A stretch of DNA of 64,000 bases from Agrypnia vestita (lineage: Eukaryota > Arthropoda > Insecta > Trichoptera > Phryganeidae). The stretch is taken from assembly GCA_016648135.1 (NCBI GenBank), contig JADDOH010010228.1:1-64000 (forward strand), in the 5' to 3' direction. A model generated the notes under the pieces. The model had not been told where the DNA came from, ran no database searches, and worked only from the letters and a program-made list of their open reading frames with translations. Shown in pieces: positions 1 through 11,256 of this stretch. The position numbers were made by a program, and so were the translations under genes. Position 1 is the stretch's first letter. Each line of letters starts with the position of its first letter.

Positions 1-439
1 GTCATTCCAGAATAAAATGCGTCAAAAACAATTTTTGTTTGACTCAGTCTTGTAATGGGCAATGATCTTTAGTAATTAGATGATGACCCGGGAATGAATC
101 TGCTTTTGCATCGCTTGCAAAGCTTTAGGGGCTACGGTAATGTCTTCTTTAAGACACATCAAAACGCATCAAAACCATTAATTTATATGATAACCCATTT
201 CACTAGAACAGCATCATATTCATTGACAATTATTTAATAAATAATTGGACACAAATATGAAACAAATCACTATTTAAATTATTTCCGCCTACAGCACACC
301 TGGTTACGGTAATTTTTTTTGTTTGATTGTTATTTTTGCTTCTTCTTTTTCTTCTTCCATCCCTTATCCTAATGCACCGCAAAAAGGTTCCAACCTTTTC
401 TCTTTTGGGTTTCATTCTCCACGTCAGCCTAAATTAATT
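1..439. other. Intergenic, nothing recognised
   Basis: AT-rich sequence with no ORF above background, no repeat that recurs elsewhere in the window and no convincing promoter. I see nothing assignable here. Confidence 0.5.
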
Positions 440-600
440 GTAACCTCACTTCGCAGCAGTCCTTCAACTGTTTCCGCCAGTTCCCCCTAAGATGGCTCCT
501 AGTCTCCTGCCTTCTGGTCTTGCCTGGAATATCCGCTTAAGCTTTCTGCCGGCATCCTCAAGATATGTCCCAGCCACCGTAACTATGATTTCTCGATGAA
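440..600 (-). pseudogene. Possible LINE C-terminal scrap
   Basis: On the minus strand one frame reads a basic stretch, RIFQARPEGRR, followed by an AILGGTGG-like run. This resembles the Arg/Gly/Pro-rich C-terminus of RTE/Jockey-type LINE reverse-transcriptase proteins (usual form ARPEGRRxRGRPKxRW). The match is short, the frame is degenerate and no catalytic motif is present, so this is a decayed fragment at best. No target duplication was found. Confidence 0.35.
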
Positions 601-1240
601 CGTCAATAAGTGTTCTTTTTCGAGATATTTGTACTATGTCAATATTATAAAACAATGCCAACATAATAGTAGCGTTTAGCAATTTAACTAAAAACATAGC
701 TGTTTACTTTTAAAAATTGGGGAAAAACAGATATTTTCATATGACATTTTGAGTGCTCGCGGGAGTTCAAGTATGATAAGATTACCTACCATCTAACAAG
801 AGCGTGCAGTGAGAACAGGAAGCATGACTTTTATTTAAACATATATTTGAAAAAAAATCGAATTTAAATGTTTCTCTGTGAGAAATTATGAAATATCAAA
901 ACCTGAGTAATATGTTAACTATTTTGATAGAAATATTACGAGATACGTTTCTTATTTCGTTTTTTTTTTTTCAAAATATATGCATAGGAAAAAATCATGC
1001 TTCTTGTTCTCACTGCACGTGCCTGCCATCTATCTATCCTGACCTTCAACCGTTTAACTGCTGTATAAATGCAACAATCTTGGTATTATTTGACAACATT
1101 TCATTTCTTGTTAGGTCAGAATTTTATCACAACCTATTACGTTGTATGCGCACATGCATATATGCATGCACGTATCCTAATCTTTTAAATTGTTTTAAAT
1201 ACCTAAATTGTTTAAAATACTTACATTGATCCTGAATAGT
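601..1240. other. Intergenic, no gene seen
   Basis: AT-rich DNA. A 113-codon open frame (888-1229) has a low-complexity, Cys/Leu/Phe-rich translation with no family features, so I do not call it a gene. Confidence 0.4.
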
Positions 1241-1280
1241 CTAAGTATTGACAGTATTGATAGTCAGAGTCAATACTTAG
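1241..1280. repeat. 12-bp inverted repeat (hairpin)
   Basis: CTAAGTATTGAC (1241-1252) and GTCAATACTTAG (1269-1280) are perfect inverted copies with a 16-nt spacer. A further TAAGTATTG lies near 1375, and TAAGGTACGCCTTAAA / TTTTAAGGCATACC around 1299-1355 form a second imperfect pair. The cluster looks like the remains of a palindromic MITE. Confidence 0.6.
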
Positions 1281-1284
1281 ATGA

Positions 1285-2299
1285 TTTAAAGGTTATGTAA
1301 GGTACGCCTTAAATGTATTATTTTGTACTGAAAATTACGCTTTTAAGGCATACCACGTGTAACTTGAAATCACCTAAGTATTGTCTCTGAATTTTGGCCT
1401 AAATAACTGGGATTTGGGTAGGTCAGAAGTTTTTTTTGCTATAAAAAGACACTAACACAGTAAAATAATAAAAATAGCACGAATATTTTTACGGCAAAAC
1501 TTGTTCTTAAGTGGTGTACTCTTCTTTTTACTATTCCATATATATTCACATTCACATTACGTAGTCCTCTTATTGACCTATCTTTAAAAGGTCATCTTTT
1601 ACCATTTTTTGATCATCAATCAACATGAATATGTTTAAATTTAGAAATATCACTCGTCCACATGTTTGTGAATATCATTAAACCTAGATTTCGATAAATC
1701 TTCAAAATATTGTAATAGTTCGACCTTCTCTCTATGGTTTCGAAACAAGTGAACAGGCGTCATTCTGACATGAGAAGTCAGACCCAGGAATGAGAAACAG
1801 TAGTGAAGGTAGACTTTGGGATTAAACAAGACAGTAGCCGCGGTTGGATGACTATACATGATGAATATGTTTTTCTAGAATAGAGAATCCATCCACCTTC
1901 AGTAAGGGATAAAGTTGTCCGAGATGTTTATATATTCAATTGGTTTTTTATATTTTTCAATGATTCCCACCGTTTTATTATGGGGTAACTGAAAATAAAC
2001 ACAAAATAATATCGAGGGTAGAAAGCCAAAAGGGCGTTAGTGATTATTTCGAACTTCGAAGGTGAGAAAAAATTGTGATTTTCCCTCGCATTGCCAGACT
2101 GTCGCCACAAGTAGGTGAATATAAGTATAATGGCCGGTTGTTTTATCAATTTTAATTGAAAAAGTTTATCGTAAAGCTTAAATTTTTGCGTTTCTCATCA
2201 ATCAAACATGCTTTTTAATAAAAATATATGATTTTTGCATAATTATTACCATCACCACTGATCAAACAACTGCGAGTAAGTAGTTGTTTTTTATCTAGA
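1285..2299. other. Intergenic, no gene seen
   Basis: AT-rich DNA with short antisense open frames (1650-1859 and 1928-2149) that show no recognisable family features. Confidence 0.4.
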
Positions 2300-2440
2300 G
2301 GTTTCGATACTTGCCTAGTGATCTAGTAGTTGCTGGTACGAGTCTCATTCCAGGTAAGTATGCAAGTCCTATTTTCACTAGCCAGATTTGAAGATAGTAA
2401 GAATAATCATGTGATATGTATTCCGTGTTCGCATCTCTAT
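2300..2440 (+). mobile_element. tRNA-derived SINE, copy A (5'-decayed)
   Basis: One of four copies of a SINE family (others near 11257, 18125 and 29474). The tRNA-like head carries a B-box-like GGTACGAGTCTCATTCCAGG. The body has the family signature CCTATTTTCA ... GAAGATAGTAAGAATAATCATGTG ... ATTCCGTGTTCGCATCTC. The A-box region is damaged. The head is followed by an AT-rich tail, as expected for a polymerase-III retroposon. Confidence 0.65.
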
Positions 2441-3108
2441 TAATTTATTTAATTTATTTTATGTTGTAATATTATATATTCAGTAGCATGCTATAATTAA
2501 AGTAACTAAATGTTAATAGAAAATGTTGCAATAGGCCTTCTTTGGCGGTTCCTCGTTGCGATTGTGTGTCCGAGCGTGGCTGAGGTACCCTATTCTCAAA
2601 CCGCAATGAACTTATTATCTTATATCCGAACATATTTTACATAAAAATAATTTTTAAGTAATGCAAAATAATATTATAAGTAAATTAAAATAAGAGACAA
2701 ACTATATCTTTATTTATATCTTGCATCGCAGCATTGAATCTATATTTAATAATTAATCAAATATTAATTCACAGTAGGTATAGAGGCACATAATGTCGAT
2801 GTCGGTGAACAAATCGTTGTAGGCTCGGTACATTCCTACTATGGGTGAGCGTAATCCGGAGTTGGTACGAGCAACAGGAATGTGGAAGAGGCATTGTGGC
2901 TCTTGCTGGGACGTGGATGTTGATAAGTGATAATAGGGGTGGGCAATTAAATTGGTTTCGACAAATCTTATACAAGTTAATAGGTATTTTACTTAAGAAC
3001 CCGGCTTTAAGTTTTCCCAGTAGGTATTCTTATCTTCTAATGTGTTCTCGGGAAACCCGGACAATGACGTACCTACATAATTATTGTTTAGTTTATTTAT
3101 TATTATTT
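2441..3108. other. Intergenic, no gene confirmed
   Basis: Overlapping open frames exist on both strands near 2769-3114, but neither translation has family features, and each lies across a compositionally ordinary stretch. I call no gene. Confidence 0.4.
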
Positions 3109-3590
3109 CTATAGCAAATAGGTTTAAGTTGTCCTACATACTCAACGCGTTCAAATAATTTATTTTACGCAAACTTTGGTAGGACTAACTACTTAAAAAT
3201 ATTGCTTGCTTTGTAACTCGTTGCACCTCAAAATACAATATGTTAAATTCTACAAATAATCTAGACATTTTTACTGACAATTTGCTTTTATTTAAAATGA
3301 AACTCCGTAATATCATTTATGACTATTGATTTGATACTTCTTTAATTGAATCCCATTCCCTCCCTCTCCCCACCCCTCCCATTTTATGCATTATCATAAT
3401 TTAAATCTTTGAAATATTTATTATTTATCACATATTCTTTATCATTGTTTTTTATTTAGTTTTTTTTTATTACCAGCTTCGAGGAAACTTTACTGGTCAT
3501 ACTCACAAATATTTTTTTGATATTATATAAAAAAAAATTGTACTGTATATTTCCCAAATAAAATAAAATAAAATAAAAATTAAAAAAAAA
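3109..3590 (+). mobile_element. LINE 3' untranslated region, family U copy 1
   Basis: Shares a long diverged stretch with 7897-9160, beginning AGCAAATAGGTTTAA and running through a CGCGTTCAAA motif to the conserved terminal AGGAAACTTTACTGGTC. It ends in (AATAA)n, consistent with the 3' terminus of a 5'-truncated retroposon in plus orientation. No coding sequence remains. This copy lacks the insert seen in the 8-9 kb copy. Confidence 0.6.
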
Positions 3591-4125
3591 AACATTTTAA
3601 ATTTATAATTTAATTTCGGGATGAACACTTTGAACGTGTTAGTAACCTATTGAGTAATATTTCGGAAAGGTCAGCGGAGGTTATCCGCATCAGGTTACTT
3701 CCTAACAGCACACTTGGTAACGAGTACGACGCGCGAAAGTAAAAGTGGTCTCCCGCAACTCTATGATTTATTAACCTCCTTATTCCGACGTCTACATAAT
3801 AGGTCTGATGTTTGGTGCCTTTGTTGTTAGACCAGAGGAACTTCATTTTTCGTGACCTTGACGCCAATCTAGCCAATTACTTAATGAACCTGAAGATCAG
3901 TAATTTGGCTACGCTTAAAATAAAATCCGAATAGGCAAATTTGATGTTTAAAAATGGTTACCAACAAAATTATGACGTATTAAAGAAAACACATCATTAT
4001 TGTGAAGTTGCAATTTCGGAACGAAATTCTGTGAATTATTAAATATTTTTTTATTAATCAATTAGAAAAGACAAACAGATAAATATAATTAACGAAAAAA
4101 TATAAAAATATATTATAAAAAATAG
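3591..4125. other. Intergenic, no gene confirmed
   Basis: Contains an 88-codon antisense open frame (3610-3876) that is Arg/Ser-rich and slightly more GC-rich than its surroundings. No family is recognised and no splice or start context supports it. Confidence 0.35.
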
Positions 4126-4470
4126 TAACCCATAAAAACCAAGTTTTTATTATCCTCCCTTTCTCGTATGTTTCCAATTTGATATTCTTTCAACATAAAG
4201 CAGACTGATCGGACCCATGGATCGAGTCAGACTAGGTGAAACAGGGTTCGCACCTTCTCTACGCGTCGGGCTCCTTTCTCATTTGTATGTAAATTTCGAA
4301 AAATCCTTAATTATACTTTAAATATTATTTTTTAAAACAAAAATTTGTTAGATCATTTTTATCGTCGCCGCTTGTCTGCCTGCAAAGTTTCAGCTCGATT
4401 GGATCACGGGAAAGGGTTAAAAATCGACCCAAAGTTTTGACAAGCAGACGCTACGAGTTAAAAAAAAGGC
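4126..4470 (-). repeat. Dispersed fold-back repeat 'ACTCCCTTTCT', copy 1
   Basis: Family with copies at 4126-4470, 4471-4890 (both minus), 31955-32260, 38844-39062 with 39476-39526, and 51262-51600 (plus). Shared core: AACTCGTGGCGAC, a GATCCAATCGAGCTGAAACT segment and a CGACGATCAAGAAGATCTA segment. One end is TACTCCCTTTCT and the other is AGAAAGGGAGTA followed by AACTTGGTTTTTATGGGTTA, so the ends are inverted relative to each other. No ORF; the transposon class is not clear. Confidence 0.65.
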
Positions 4471-4890
4471 AACCCATGAAAACCAAGTTTTAATTATACT
4501 CCCTTTCTCATTTACTAGTGGAAACTGGTTTGGCGCTTAAACATACTCGTTGGGCTTCGGTCGACGCTACGAAAAGGAGTAATAAAAATTTTCCAAAAAT
4601 CCAAAATTATACTATAATCAGGTTTTGCGTCTTCCAGATGCGTTGAAATATTTTCATACAACTTAGTAAGTTGTATGAAAAAACGATTAAAAATTTGAAA
4701 AATCCAAAAAAAAATTTTTTTTTAACGAAAATTTGATAGATCTTTTTGATCGTCGCCACGAGTCTACTTGCGTTCCCGTGATCCAATCGAGTTCAGCTCG
4801 ATTGGATCACGGGAAAAGGGTTAAAAATCGATCCAAAGTTTTTTCGTCAGACAAGAAGACAAGCACCACGAGTTAATATAAAAGGAATAA
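4471..4890 (-). repeat. Dispersed fold-back repeat, copy 2 (tandem, rearranged)
   Basis: Lies head-to-tail with the previous copy. It is longer because it contains two private inverted duplications: 4651-4665 against 4667-4681 (15-bp perfect arms, 1-nt spacer) and 4773-4791 against 4797-4815 (19-bp perfect arms, 5-nt spacer). The second palindrome duplicates the conserved GATCCAATCGAG core in reverse, which suggests a fold-back replication event. Confidence 0.65.
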
Positions 4891-4987
4891 AAAGCGCGTT
4901 GCTTTAAAAATGGGAAAAAAATGTTAATCAATTTTAAAAAGAGACCACATATAGGGTCGAAAAATCTTCGTTAACTTACCAGACTGC

Positions 4988-5062
4988 CGTGGCGAAATTG
5001 GATAACACGCCATCCCCGGATAGAATGGAGGTCCGTCGGTTCTTATCCCGGTATAATATTTT
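4988..5062 (+). other. tRNA-like sequence (SINE head or tRNA pseudogene)
   Basis: CCGTGGCGAAATTGGATAAC resembles the D-arm/A-box of an arginine-type tRNA. About 40 nt downstream GTCGGTTCTTATCCCGG resembles a T-arm/B-box. Acceptor-stem pairing is not convincing and the sequence runs into T-rich DNA, so a functional tRNA is unlikely; a tRNA-derived retroposon head is the better reading. Confidence 0.4.
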
Positions 5063-5084
5063 TTCGTTAATTTAATTCAACAAA

Positions 5085-5340
5085 TTGTTGATTAACAAAA
5101 ATTTGTTTAAAATTATAACGCTTAAATTTATATTATATACAGAAATTCGCAAGACGCCTTTGAGCTGGTGTTGGTATCGCATTCTGCGAATACTATTAAC
5201 CTGAATAAATAAATTAATTTCAATACAAATGTTTATCAACAAAAATTTAGCACTTAAATTTAAAGTGTACATTGAAATATGCTCGACTACTTCGAGCTGG
5301 TGTTATCGTCATACGCTGCGAATACTAAGAATTGCGCGAA
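5085..5340. repeat. Two ~132-bp direct repeat units
   Basis: A diverged unit carrying AACAAAAATTTG ... GAGCTGGTGTT ... CTGCGAATACTA occurs twice in direct orientation; the GAGCTGGTGTT landmark is at 5162 and 5294 (132-bp spacing). This may be the edge of an old tandem array. Confidence 0.6.
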
Positions 5341-5953
5341 AGAACCATATAAGTATTCCATACTTAAAAAGGCCTTCTTCTGTATACAGGAAAATACTTT
5401 TTTCATACTTAAGTCATGTTCCTAGAAAAGAGGGATAGACAGACCAGGTTGACGAAACGACTGGAGCCACAAGGACCGGGATGGCCAAAAGTCGAGAAAA
5501 GCGGTTCGCGCTGTAGAAGCAAAAGAAAGAACAGTGAGCTCGATCATGAGCACATCGATTAGAGAGAGATGCGTTGACAATGACCGTAATAAATTTAATT
5601 CAGATTAAATATAATATGTAATATTAGATCTAAGAACATATTTTACATAATTGTCTTTTTCTTAAGCCCATCTTAACATTATGATAAATGCTGGAGAGGT
5701 ACCATTAAATGACAAAAGCTCTTCACTGTCATCCACATCCAGCTGCATTCTGCAATACTTTTTATCACTTCCAAAAACCCCAGTACCTACCAAAGATGTA
5801 TAAGAAAATTCGGTTACTTCTACAAACAATCCAATAAATTGAAAGAAAAAATAAATATCATTTTAATGTTCGTAGAATAGGGTAATTCAGCTCTATGAAA
5901 AAGACGAAAAATTGCTACGTTACTAAATAATGGATGTAGGAATAAAGTTTATT
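5341..5953. other. Intergenic, no gene seen
   Basis: Around 5400-5580 the sequence is less AT-rich and could be decayed LINE coding sequence, but no motif is clear. The remainder is unremarkable up to the satellite array. Confidence 0.35.
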
Positions 5954-7534
5954 GAAACTTAAAAATCCTTATGATCTAAAAACCCCTAACATAAATCTGG
6001 ATTCTACTCGTATATCAATACCAGGATGTGGAAAGATTATTATTCTTCTTCTTCAAGGATGCTGTAACCTTAAACTTAAAAATCTGAAAAAAAACTGCTG
6101 AAACTTAAAAATCCTTATGATCTAAAAACCCCTAACATAAATCTGGATTCTACTCGTATATCAATACCAGGATGTGGAAAGATTATTATTCTTCTTCTTC
6201 AAGGATGCTGTAACCTTAAACTTAAAAATCTGAAAAAAAACTGCTGAAACTTAAAAATCCTTATGATCTAAAAACCCGTAACATAAATCTGGATTCTACT
6301 CGTATATCAATACCAGGATGTGGAAAGATTATTATTCTTCTTCTTCAAGGATGCTGTAACCTTAAACTTAAAAATCTGAAAAAAAACTGCTGAAACTTAA
6401 AAATCCTTATGATCTAAAAACCCCTAACATAAATCTGGATTCTACTCGTATATCAATACCAGGATGTGGAAAGATTATTATTCTTCTTCTTCAAGGATGC
6501 TGTAACCTTAAACTTAAAAATCTGAAAAAAAACTGCTGAAACTTAAAAATCCTTATGATCTAAAAACCCCTAACATAAATCTGGATTCTACTCGTATATC
6601 AATACCAGGATGTGGAAAGATTATTATTCTTCTTCTTCAAGGATGCTGTAACCTTAAACTTAAAAATCTGAAAAAAAACTGCTGAAACTTAAAAATCCTT
6701 ATGATCTAAAAACCCGTAACATAAATCTGGATTCTACTCGTATATCAATACCAGGATGTGGAAAGATTATTATTCTTCTTCTTCAAGGATGCTGTAACCT
6801 TAAACTTAAAAATCTGAAAAAAAACTGCTGAAACTTAAAAATCCTTATGATCTAAAAACCCGTAACATAAATCTGGATTCTACTCGTATATCAATACCAG
6901 GATGTGGAAAGATTATTATTCTTCTTCTTCAAGGATGCTGTAACCTTAAACTTAAAAATCTGAAAAAAAACTGCTGAAACTTAAAAATCCTTATGATCTA
7001 AAAACCCCTAACATAAATCTGGATTCTACTCGTATATCAATACAGATGTGTAAAGATTATTAATTCTTCTTCTTCAATGATGCCTGGTGACCCTTTAAAC
7101 TTATAAAATCTGAAAAAAACGTGCTGAAAACTTAAAAATCCTTATGATCTAAAAACCCCTAACATAAATCTGGATTCTACTCGTATATCAATACCAGGAT
7201 GTGGAAAGATTATTATTCTTCTTCTTCAAGGATGCTGTAACCTTAAACTTAAAAATCTGAAAAAAAACTGCTGAAACTTAAAAATCCTTATGATCTAAAA
7301 ACCCCTAACATAAATCTGGATTCTACTCGTATATCAATACCAGGATGTGGAAAGATTATTATTCTTCTTCTTCAAGGATGCTGTAACCATAAACTTAAAA
7401 ATCTGAAAAAAAACTGCTGAAACTTAAAAATCCTTATGATCTAAAAACCCCTAACATAAATCTGGATTCTACTCGTATATCAATACCAGGATGTGGAAAG
7501 ATTATTATTCTTCTTCTTCAAGGATGCTGTAACC
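5954..7534 (+). repeat. 146-bp tandem satellite array (~10.8 units)
   Basis: Near-identical units begin (GAAACTTAAAAATCC) at 5954, 6100, 6246, 6392, 6538, 6684, 6830, 6976, 7126, 7273 and 7419; the last is partial. Spacing is exactly 146 bp except for unit 8 (150 bp) and unit 9 (147 bp). Units differ mainly at one site, CCCCTAAC or CCCGTAAC; units 3, 6 and 7 carry G. Unit 8 alone has many small indels. Each unit contains a TTATTATTCTTCTTCTTC tract. No ORF crosses the array. Confidence 0.95.
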
Positions 7535-7896
7535 CAAATTGAGCCTTGGCCTACTAAATGTCCACCTCAATGATGCTCGATTTTCCGCTGCCCGTATCTG
7601 CCCAATTATTAGGAGGAAGATTCGAAATCTGCTTTATATTATTTTAATAAAGATTATTTTAAAGATATTTTTAACTAGAGTTTGGATCGGTAGTTCGGAG
7701 CACACATTATTCTACGTATAGCGAGCGACTTGAAAATTTTTTTAATATATTAAATTACCGCTCCCAGTTAAAACTCGAATCACACACAGAAAGCGAGCGT
7801 TTTCACAAAATCCCTCCTTACCGAATTGTAGAAGCACACAAGATCTGTGCTACCTTTTTAAAATTCTGAAAAACCTAGTTGACTCACCCTAATTAT
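7535..7896. other. Satellite flank, no gene seen
   Basis: The array breaks at 7534 into non-repetitive DNA. The first ~100 bases (CAAATTGAGCCTTGGCC...) are more GC-rich and may be a LINE 3' scrap in antisense, judged only from the GGCCAAGGCTCAATTT motif common in insect LINE ends. No gene is supported. Confidence 0.35.
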
Positions 7897-8147
7897 TAGA
7901 GCAAATAGGTTTAAATTGTCTTACACACCGTACGCGTTCAAACGATTTATTTTACCAAATTTTGGCAGAAATAATTACTTACAAAACTGTTTAATAACAA
8001 ACTGCATGTCATAATTTAATAACTCCAATAAGTAACTAGACATTTTCGCAGATAAATTCCTTGCCTTAAAAATTAAACTGCGCGTCATTACCAATAATAA
8101 CCTTTGAATCAAACCTTTATGAATATTATATACGAGTAGATATGTAC

Positions 8148-8228
8148 GTAGTATGTATTTGTATATGTTTATTTGTATGTGTGTATATGTACGTATGCGT
8201 ATGTATGCGTGCGTATATGCGTACAAGC
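8148..8228. repeat. Alternating purine-pyrimidine microsatellite
   Basis: Degenerate run built from GTATGT, GTATAT, GTACGT and GCGTAT. Alternating purine-pyrimidine DNA of this kind is prone to Z-form; it also explains the spurious antisense ORF rich in Tyr/Thr/Ile that overlaps it. Confidence 0.7.
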
Positions 8229-8701
8229 ATGTCCTCTCCATTTTGTTTCCCCTTCACACCCATTAATGCTTTATATAGTGTCATTCACATTCAAAAAATT
8301 ATGCATATCTAGGGCCAAAAATATATAATTTGATACCGGATAACTTTAAAAACAATGAGACCACATGTGAGACCCTAAAAAAGCTATTAAATGGGTGGCT
8401 CATTGAAATCGAACGAGAACTATCTGAGATAACCCTAAAATGAATTCCTGTATAATTCTGTGTAATTTTTTCTCTCAATGTTTCTTGCTTATTTAAAAAA
8501 ATTATTATATTATATTTTGTAATTTATATTTTATTTCGATTTCGCTTCTTGCTTTACCTTCCTTTACCGATAATTCTGTATTTCTGTTCCTAATTATTTT
8601 ATCAAATTTAAATTTATTATATATTTGTTCATATAAAAATTATTGTAATGTAGTACAATAAAATATATTTTTTTACTCTTTTTGCTACGTAAATAAAATA
8701 G

Positions 8702-8742
8702 TCGACTGCCTTCAAACAGGTAATCCCTAGTTAGGCAGTCGA
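8702..8742 (+). other. LINE 3'-end hairpin with conserved loop, copy 1
   Basis: TCGACTGCCT (8702-8711) pairs perfectly with AGGCAGTCGA (8733-8742). The 21-nt loop contains ACAGG, five bases, then CCTAGT. The same loop with different stem sequences recurs at 53658-53700 and 63855-63894, where it follows LINE coding remnants, so this marks the 3' end of a related LINE. Confidence 0.7.
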
Positions 8743-9160
8743 AGTGTAATACAATACAAAAAATAAGATAAGAATAAAAAAACTATTATAATAATAATAC
8801 TTAATCACTAATCCCTAATACTTAATTATACTTTTCTTCTATTCTTATTATTCATTAATTACACCTTCTCCTTCTTCTTTACACGCTTCTTCTTCCTTCT
8901 TCGTATTATTACCATTTTCATTACACCCTTATATTTTCATTTATGGTACTTAATGTATCGTTTATTTATTTTCTAGTTCAATTTAACTTTCCTTTTCACT
9001 TCTTTGTTTTCTTTTTTGGCATTTTTATTATGTTTAATTTTACTTTATGTTCCATTGCTTTAACCCTAGGAAACTTCAATGGTCGCATAAAGATAGTATG
9101 CTTAGACATTATTTATTGAATTGTACTTTTTGTTTCCTTTAATAAATAAAATAATTAAAC

Positions 9161-9540
9161 AAAATCATATAACAAAACTTACACATTATTTATTTTTTTC
9201 TAAAATAAATTAGAAAACAAATAAATCAAAGCTATTGTAAAAGATAATATAAACCCATTGACTAGCATTTTTTTATTAGTCAACTTATCATGGATAGACT
9301 ATCAGATTATATCGCATCCCTAGAACAACACCCCCACAGCCTCAAATTTCACGTTCTGAGTAAATCGCATTTGAAGTTTTTAACTTATTTTAGTCCTTTG
9401 TCGAACATTAATTAAAACTTAACAAAACCAAACCGCCTGATGTATACACAATATATACTTTTTGAATATGTATTACTTATAGCCACATGTAAACTTTGAC
9501 AGTGTTGGTCTAGATACACTGAAAATATTTGATATTGCAA
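9161..9540. other. Intergenic, no gene seen
   Basis: AT-rich spacer between two retroposon ends; nothing recognised. Confidence 0.45.
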
Positions 9541-10090
9541 TTTTTTCAATTTCAATTCAATTTATTTATTGATAATATGTACATTACAAACAAAATGTTT
9601 AAGGTATACATATTAGGAAGTATATATCAAAATAAAAATATTGAATAAATTAAAAATAACATAAAATCTGGTCAAAGGTGTAGGAGAATCCCGCTTCGGA
9701 AAACCCCCTCAGACACATGGAATATATCAATACCCAAAGCGATTTTGTTCAGCATAGCTGTGGCTCTTTCAAATGGCATAACCATCGGCAGGTTGGTCTT
9801 GTATATTGGAATGTGAAACAATCTATGCTGACGATGTCTAATGTAATTATCAGGAACATACAAACCAATGCTCTGCATAATTTCAGGATTATCGATCATA
9901 CCGCGCAACAATCGATAAAAATGTGTAATCAAATACACATTCCTTCTAGTCTCTAGACTATTGTAGCCAAGCATACCCTGGAGAAACTCGGTTGGGTAAA
10001 GCCAAGGATAATGCCCGTACTCTCTCTGGTAGAGATATCTCAGAAACTTCTTTTGGACTTTCCACCATAAGAGAGTACTTGCCCTCATAC
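9541..10090 (-). mobile_element. 5'-truncated LINE: reverse-transcriptase C-terminus and 3' UTR
   Basis: On the minus strand an intact frame ending at 9672 encodes the region after the reverse-transcriptase domain of a non-LTR retrotransposon. Visible signatures are VQKKFLRYLY, LGYNSLETRR, a run of hydrophobic LITHFYRLLRG, a VPDNY motif and a terminal DIFHVSEG. The catalytic F/YADD box is upstream of the truncation and absent. The open frame extends to 10214, but residues before about SMRAST are probably flank-derived. The 3' UTR runs to about 9541 and ends in ATTGAATTGAAATTGAA-like sequence. The clade (Jockey/I-like) is uncertain. The frame is unbroken, so insertion may be fairly recent. Confidence 0.75.
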
Positions 10091-10214
10091 TTGCAATGCA
10101 GCAATAATTAATATAACTTACAAATAGTACTAGATAGAAGATATAAAGCATTCTTACATAATCATAAATAATGACCAGGCAACTGATGTGGTATTCACAG
10201 TTAAAAACGGTCAT

Positions 10215-11256
10215 TTTTCGGTTTGTGGCGGTGTTGTCCTAAGAGTGCGATATTTTAAATTCATATTCATAAATTCAATTTAAATGCGCGCGGCATTTCT
10301 TGAATCGAACGTATTTTCGATTAAGTAATAATGTGCAAACACCATACAAAAATATATCTAATATTTATAAATATGCAAAACAAAAGAAATAATATCATTA
10401 ATTTTTTAACTTAAACATCATTGTGTTTGTGAGAACGTCAATTAAAAATACATTCGTCGTAAACATAGATTAATAATGATGCACGATAGTCATAAATATT
10501 TTACCATGCTACTGTTATTTTTCGACAGTGCGTCTAAACGTTATTTTTATTTTTTACAAGTGGCAAGGATAGCAACAAATACAACCTTGATAAAAATGTA
10601 AAAAATATATCATAATTGGTGGGATTAATGTGAAAAAATATTGATTCGTGATGTCAAATTACTTAGAATAAATTTCAAAGAACACTCCTTCGAATCTATT
10701 TAAAAGTTAATTTATAAAAAAGATATATGTTCATTTACACACCCGCGTTAAAATTCTTTTATGTGTTTATTAATGTTACCCGCATACACCACTCTACTGA
10801 CATTTTGAAATATTTCAAACATAAAATGTTATATTAAAAACTGAAAAAGATTTATTTGTTTCATTTATAGCGCCCTATACTGCCCCCGCGATGGTGTCCG
10901 CGCCTCAAATCACTCCCAAATTCTCAAGAGCAGAAACTTAGCTGCCTAAAGAAATACAAAAATCACAAGAAATACGCTTTTTATCAATGATATATTTTTG
11001 TATATCAGAAAGACCGAATTTACGCACGCGTCTTTGATACAACAAGATAACATATGACATTTACATCAAATTTATATAACGAGCCTCGTTGTTTAGAGCA
11101 TAAATTTTTCGATTTTTTGACTGAGTTTATCGCCCGTGGTGTTAAATTCGTAAAAATATATAATTGTATTATTGAGAAATTATTAAAACAGTTTTCTGAG
11201 AAGGTTATAAATCAGGTATAACCTACTCAATCATCAACAGATAATTTTTTTATTTG
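10215..11256. other. Intergenic, no gene seen
   Basis: AT-rich. A short GC-richer patch near 10868-10910 (GCCCCCGCGATGGTGTCCGC) stands out but has no ORF or recognised motif. Confidence 0.4.

Larger units (their letters stand above)
7897..9160 (+). mobile_element. LINE 3' untranslated region, family U copy 2, interrupted
   Basis: Begins with the same AGCAAATAGGTTTAA block as 3109 and ends with the family's terminal AGGAAACTTCAATGGTCGC (about 9067) and an (AATAAA)-rich tail. Between these lie a TATG/CGTA-rich microsatellite (8148-8228) and a separate LINE 3' end with its own hairpin (8702-8742). The simplest reading is that a second retroposon landed in this copy. Confidence 0.55.

Noticed and set aside
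4988..5062. Functional tRNA gene
   Set aside because: A- and B-box-like stretches are present, but the acceptor and anticodon stems do not fold convincingly; kept only as a tRNA-like sequence.
5954..7534. CRISPR array
   Set aside because: The whole 146-bp unit is repeated; there are no unique spacers between short repeats.
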